Positions 61,474 through 64,000 of a DNA stretch of 64,000 nt are shown here, in pieces. This stretch comes from Streptomyces lunaelactis (GTDB lineage Bacteria > Actinomycetota > Actinomycetes > Streptomycetales > Streptomycetaceae). The stretch is from positions 124,001-188,000 of the forward strand of contig NZ_CP026304.1 in assembly GCF_003054555.1 (NCBI RefSeq), in the 5' to 3' direction. Below the pieces are notes generated by a model, which was given only the letters and a program-made list of their open reading frames with translations, was not told the origin of the DNA and ran no database searches. Numbering within the stretch: the stretch's first letter is position 1; each line of letters begins with the position of its first letter. A program made the position numbers and the translations under genes.

Positions 61474-63024
61474 ATGCGCGCATGGGTCGTCAGGGCAGGC
61501 AGTAACGGCGAGCGCGAAGAACCGGAGCTGAGTCGAGGCATCGTCGCCGCCGGATGGCCCGAACTCGGCGACATCACTGCAGCCACCGACCGCGGAGCCA
61601 TTCGCGCTGCTTTGGAGCAGACGTACGCGGACGCGGGCTACAGCCCACGCGTAATCGGCAACTGGGCGGGGCAGCTGTCGCGCTTCCGTCACGACATGTC
61701 GCAGGGTGACCTGGTCGTCCTTCCACGTCGCTCACGGCAGCTGGCGCTGGGGCGTATCGCGGGCTCCTTCAAGTTCGACCCCGACGCCGCCCCGGGATTG
61801 CAGCACACGCGCTCCGTCGAGTGGCTGCGGACGGACTTGAACCGCACTGCGGTGCAGCAGGACCTGCTCGACAGCATGGGTTCTCTTCTCACCATCTTCG
61901 AGCTCCGCCGGTACGACGCTGCCAACCGCGTCGCAGCGCCGGTCGACAAGGGGACGGACCCTGGCCCCGGCGACACCGCGCCCGACAGCCCCATCTTTGC
62001 CACCTCGGTCAAACTGCTGGAGGCAGCCGTCGATGCCCCAGCCGACGCGCCCTTGACCATCACTGTGCGGAACTTGCTGAATGCGTGGGGCGCGACTCGC
62101 CGCAGTTCCACCGTCGTCGGCCAGATCGAGGCGGATCTGGGCGAGAAGGGCCTCACGGCCGCCCCGCCGATCACTGCACTCGGTTTCGACAGTCAGGTCG
62201 CGCTCCTTCGCGTTGGCGCAGAGCCGGGCCCCGACCAACCGTTGCTCACCGCCGGCGACGTGCCGGACGAGGCAGCCGAGCAGGCTCCGCTCACCTACCG
62301 CATCGCCCATGTGGCTTCGGCGGACTGCCAAGTGGTATCCGTGCGCCCCGAGGACACGCTGCGGCACGCGATCACCAAGATGGTCTTTCACGACTTCTCG
62401 CAACTACCGGTTTTGGATGGGGATGCTCGGCTGCGCGGTGCGATCACCTGGGAGTCGATAGGTAAGGCTCGGATGTCCGGGAACTCCCTCAGCTTGTCTG
62501 ACGTCGTCGTCCAGCCGCTGGACATCCACAGCCAGGCTGAACTGCTCGGCTGGATCCCCCAGATCCACAAGCACGGATACGCCTTCATACGCGACGACCG
62601 GCACAAGATCACCGGCATTGTCACGACGGCGGATCTCACCGACCAGTTCGGCGCCCGCGTCGAGCCCTTCGTTCTGCTGGAAGAGCTGGAGCAGCGCCTG
62701 CGGCGCCTACTCAATCAGGCGCTGGAGCGAGGAACCCTCACTCTCGACGCCATCCGATCCAGGCTGCTGCCGCACCGGCAGAAGAAGGTGCAGGCGGCCG
62801 ACGATCTTACTCTCGGTGAATACTCACACGTCCTTGAGCCCGAGGAGCATTGGGGTGCCCTGAAATGGGATGCTGACCAAGGGCTCGTTCTGGCCGCCCT
62901 GCGAACGTGCACCAAATTCCGCAACAAGCTCATGCACTTCAGCCCCGACCCAATCCCGGACGAGGAACTCTCCCCCGTCCGGGGCTTGCTCGCGGTACTC
63001 AGGTCGCTGGATCCGATCGCCTGA
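61474..63024 (+). CDS. Probable defence protein: Mrr-type N-terminal domain + CBS pair + HEPN motif
   Basis: This 516-residue protein begins MRAWVVRAGSNGEREEPELS, then GIVAAGWPELGDITAATDRG, YSPRVIGNWAGQLSRFRHDM and SQGDLVVLPRRSRQLALGRI. This is the PUA/EVE-like N-terminal domain found on Mrr-type restriction proteins (about 1-125). A helical linker follows, then two CBS domains (about 277-330 and 342-392: VRPEDTLRHAITKMVFHDFS; GYAFIRDDRHKITGIVTTAD) that usually bind adenine nucleotides. The C-terminal helical region carries an Rx4H motif, KFRNKLMHFS (about 482-489), typical of HEPN RNases. No PD-(D/E)XK nuclease is visible. I infer nucleotide-controlled antiviral or toxin-like RNase activity. 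It stands alone. Confidence 0.75.
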   Translation: MRAWVVRAGSNGEREEPELSRGIVAAGWPELGDITAATDRGAIRAALEQTYADAGYSPRVIGNWAGQLSRFRHDMSQGDLVVLPRRSRQLALGRIAGSFKFDPDAAPGLQHTRSVEWLRTDLNRTAVQQDLLDSMGSLLTIFELRRYDAANRVAAPVDKGTDPGPGDTAPDSPIFATSVKLLEAAVDAPADAPLTITVRNLLNAWGATRRSSTVVGQIEADLGEKGLTAAPPITALGFDSQVALLRVGAEPGPDQPLLTAGDVPDEAAEQAPLTYRIAHVASADCQVVSVRPEDTLRHAITKMVFHDFSQLPVLDGDARLRGAITWESIGKARMSGNSLSLSDVVVQPLDIHSQAELLGWIPQIHKHGYAFIRDDRHKITGIVTTADLTDQFGARVEPFVLLEELEQRLRRLLNQALERGTLTLDAIRSRLLPHRQKKVQAADDLTLGEYSHVLEPEEHWGALKWDADQGLVLAALRTCTKFRNKLMHFSPDPIPDEELSPVRGLLAVLRSLDPIA

Positions 63025-63167
63025 CAGCTCTTGGGGGAAGGCCATCGCTCCGGTCACCAAGCGTTGATGGTGGCTACGAAACTCGAGCTCAGGGAGTGGC
63101 AACGTCGCGGCCCATCGGTCACAACGCCAGCCGCCTCTGAAGGATTCGTCATGACTGAGAGAGAGCA

Positions 63168-63535
63168 ATGATGTCGACGGAAGCGGACCGCAGGTTTCAC
63201 GCAGACATGGTTGCCGGCGTCGATCGCCTCAAGCGCGAGATCGGCTACAACGCAACGAGGTTCGCACAGATGCTGGGGGAACTCGGTGGCGTGGCGGCAG
63301 CTCGACAGCTCCTTCGCGGACACGCGCGCCGGAAGGTTTCACGACGCTCTGGGAGCACGATCGACTGGACGTCAGCGTGGAGGCGTACGTGCTACTCCCC
63401 TGGTACCGGAGTCTGTTCGATGAACACCATCTGGAGACAGCCATGTGGCGGCTAACCGAGCACCGCTTCAACGTCGATCGGAAAGCAGAGCTGGGGTCAG
63501 CGCCGGTCACCGAGCTCAGGGGACAGCCTCCGTGA
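63168..63535 (+). pseudogene. Small conserved Streptomyces-type protein, single frameshift
   Basis: The first half (ATG 63168) reads FHADMVAGVDRLKREIGYNA and TRFAQMLGELGGVAAARQLL. After RG, a one-base shift near 63310-63330 moves the true sequence to another frame: GFTTLWEHDRLDVSVEAYVL, LPWYRSLFDEHHLETAMWRL, TEHRFNVDR, ending at 63535. The intact family is ~120 residues and is widespread near mobile and defence genes in Streptomyces. Function unknown. Confidence 0.7.
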
Positions 63536-63547
63536 GCGGGGTCCGGC

Positions 63548-63946
63548 TCAGAAGTGGCTCGGCACGACCTGGTAGCAGTTGTCGATCGATACGCCCCAGG
63601 GCGTTGCCCAGGGTCCATTCTTCTCGACCTTGGCGTGCTCGATCCCCCAGAGAACCTCGCTGCCGGTGTTTTTGCCGACCTTGCCGTCGACGGACAGCCC
63701 CAGGTCCCCCTGGAAGTTCTTGACCTGGCTCAGGGTGTGATTTCCGAACTGCCCGTCCTGCGAGGTCCAGGCATCTGATCGTTGGTGATAGCTGATGCCG
63801 ACCTGGACGCAGTAGACCTTGAATCCGGTCATTCCGTATCTGATCTCGGGCGCGTTGGGCGAGGCGCTTGCGGTGCTGATCGTTCCGGCCGCTACAGCGC
63901 CCGCGAGCGCGAGAATGGTTGCGGATCGGCGCATGCTGTGACGCAT
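63548..63946 (-). CDS. Secreted peptidoglycan-binding-domain-like protein
   Basis: This 132-residue protein has a Sec signal peptide (MRHSMRRSATILALAGAVAA then GTISTASASP; cleavage expected near residue 28). The mature part resembles a short PG_binding_1 module (MTGFKVYCVQVGISYHQRSD; DGQFGNHTLSQVKNFQGDLG; LSVDGKVGKNTGSEVLWGIE) with a Cys pair (about residues 46 and 124) that may form a disulfide. It would act outside the cell, binding wall material. It has no catalytic domain. The gene converges on the frameshifted small gene with only 12 bases between. Confidence 0.8.
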   Translation of the reverse strand: MRHSMRRSATILALAGAVAAGTISTASASPNAPEIRYGMTGFKVYCVQVGISYHQRSDAWTSQDGQFGNHTLSQVKNFQGDLGLSVDGKVGKNTGSEVLWGIEHAKVEKNGPWATPWGVSIDNCYQVVPSHF

Positions 63947-64000
63947 CGAGTTCCCATCTGTGAGTGAGAGCGGGATTGGAGAGGTGCACGTCGGCCCGTG

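Noticed and set aside
1..64000. CRISPR arrays, tRNA or rRNA genes
   Set aside because: I saw no regularly spaced repeats and no cloverleaf or rRNA-like stretches. A tRNA scan would settle the former.

Overview
The window is high-GC actinobacterial DNA, most likely from a Streptomyces or close relative. The evidence is GC-rich third codon positions, GTG and TTG starts, ECF sigma factors, GlxA-, IclR- and TetR-type regulators, a SpoIIE-type phosphatase, and a heavy load of IS elements of types common in Streptomyces. I see no rRNA, tRNA or CRISPR array. Much of the window is accessory DNA. Many genes carry single-base frameshifts or are cut by mobile elements, so it looks like the decaying or plastic part of a chromosome (an arm) or a large plasmid. 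Some of the frameshifts could be sequence errors.

Layout. 0-5.4 kb: truncated IS3, an ECF42-type sigma factor with its DGPF/YCII partner, then a GlxA-type regulator, HD-domain protein and metallo-beta-lactamase-fold hydrolase. 5.4-9.6 kb: a sulfite-oxidase-like molybdoenzyme operon, decayed and split by a complete IS30-family element. 9.6-12.9 kb: gene-poor DNA with one frameshifted conserved gene. 12.9-22.98 kb: ordinary chromosomal genes: DUF4352-type lipoprotein, truncated glycoside hydrolase and frameshifted MFS pump, His/Met-rich membrane protein with an ECF sigma factor, aldo/keto reductase, IclR regulator, PP2C phosphatase, and a TetR / flavoprotein / nitronate monooxygenase unit with a clear palindromic operator. 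23-31 kb: a pile-up of IS1182, IS256, IS110, IS3, Tn3 and IS630 pieces around a VOC/DHFR-like gene pair and one unknown gene.

31.03-48.95 kb is the most interesting part. Seven genes lie on the minus strand, each overlapping the next by 1-8 bases, about 18 kb in all. In transcription order they are: a DUF1326-like Cys-rich protein, a DUF2182-like membrane protein, a galactose-oxidase-like (copper radical oxidase) kelch protein with a CFI-box-like C-terminal tail and no signal peptide, a 1144-residue DUF6603-like protein, and three large proteins of 1023, 1818 and 606 residues with no function I can assign. I infer one co-produced, uncharacterised system. A copper oxidase supplied by two metal-handling helpers, acting with a very large multi-protein assembly, is one possible reading. 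It is flanked on both sides by mobile DNA.

49.3-56.5 kb: two complete-looking transposons side by side. One has two tyrosine recombinases, a small XRE-like protein and GAACTCGCGGGA inverted ends. The other has a DUF6431-like protein, a DDE transposase, an ExeA/TniB-like ATPase and Tn7/Mu-style repeated end sites. 56.7-61.2 kb: hypothetical genes of integrative-element or plasmid type, half of them frameshifted. 61.4-64 kb: a probable defence protein (Mrr-type N-terminal domain, two CBS domains, HEPN motif), a frameshifted small gene, and a secreted peptidoglycan-binding-like protein.
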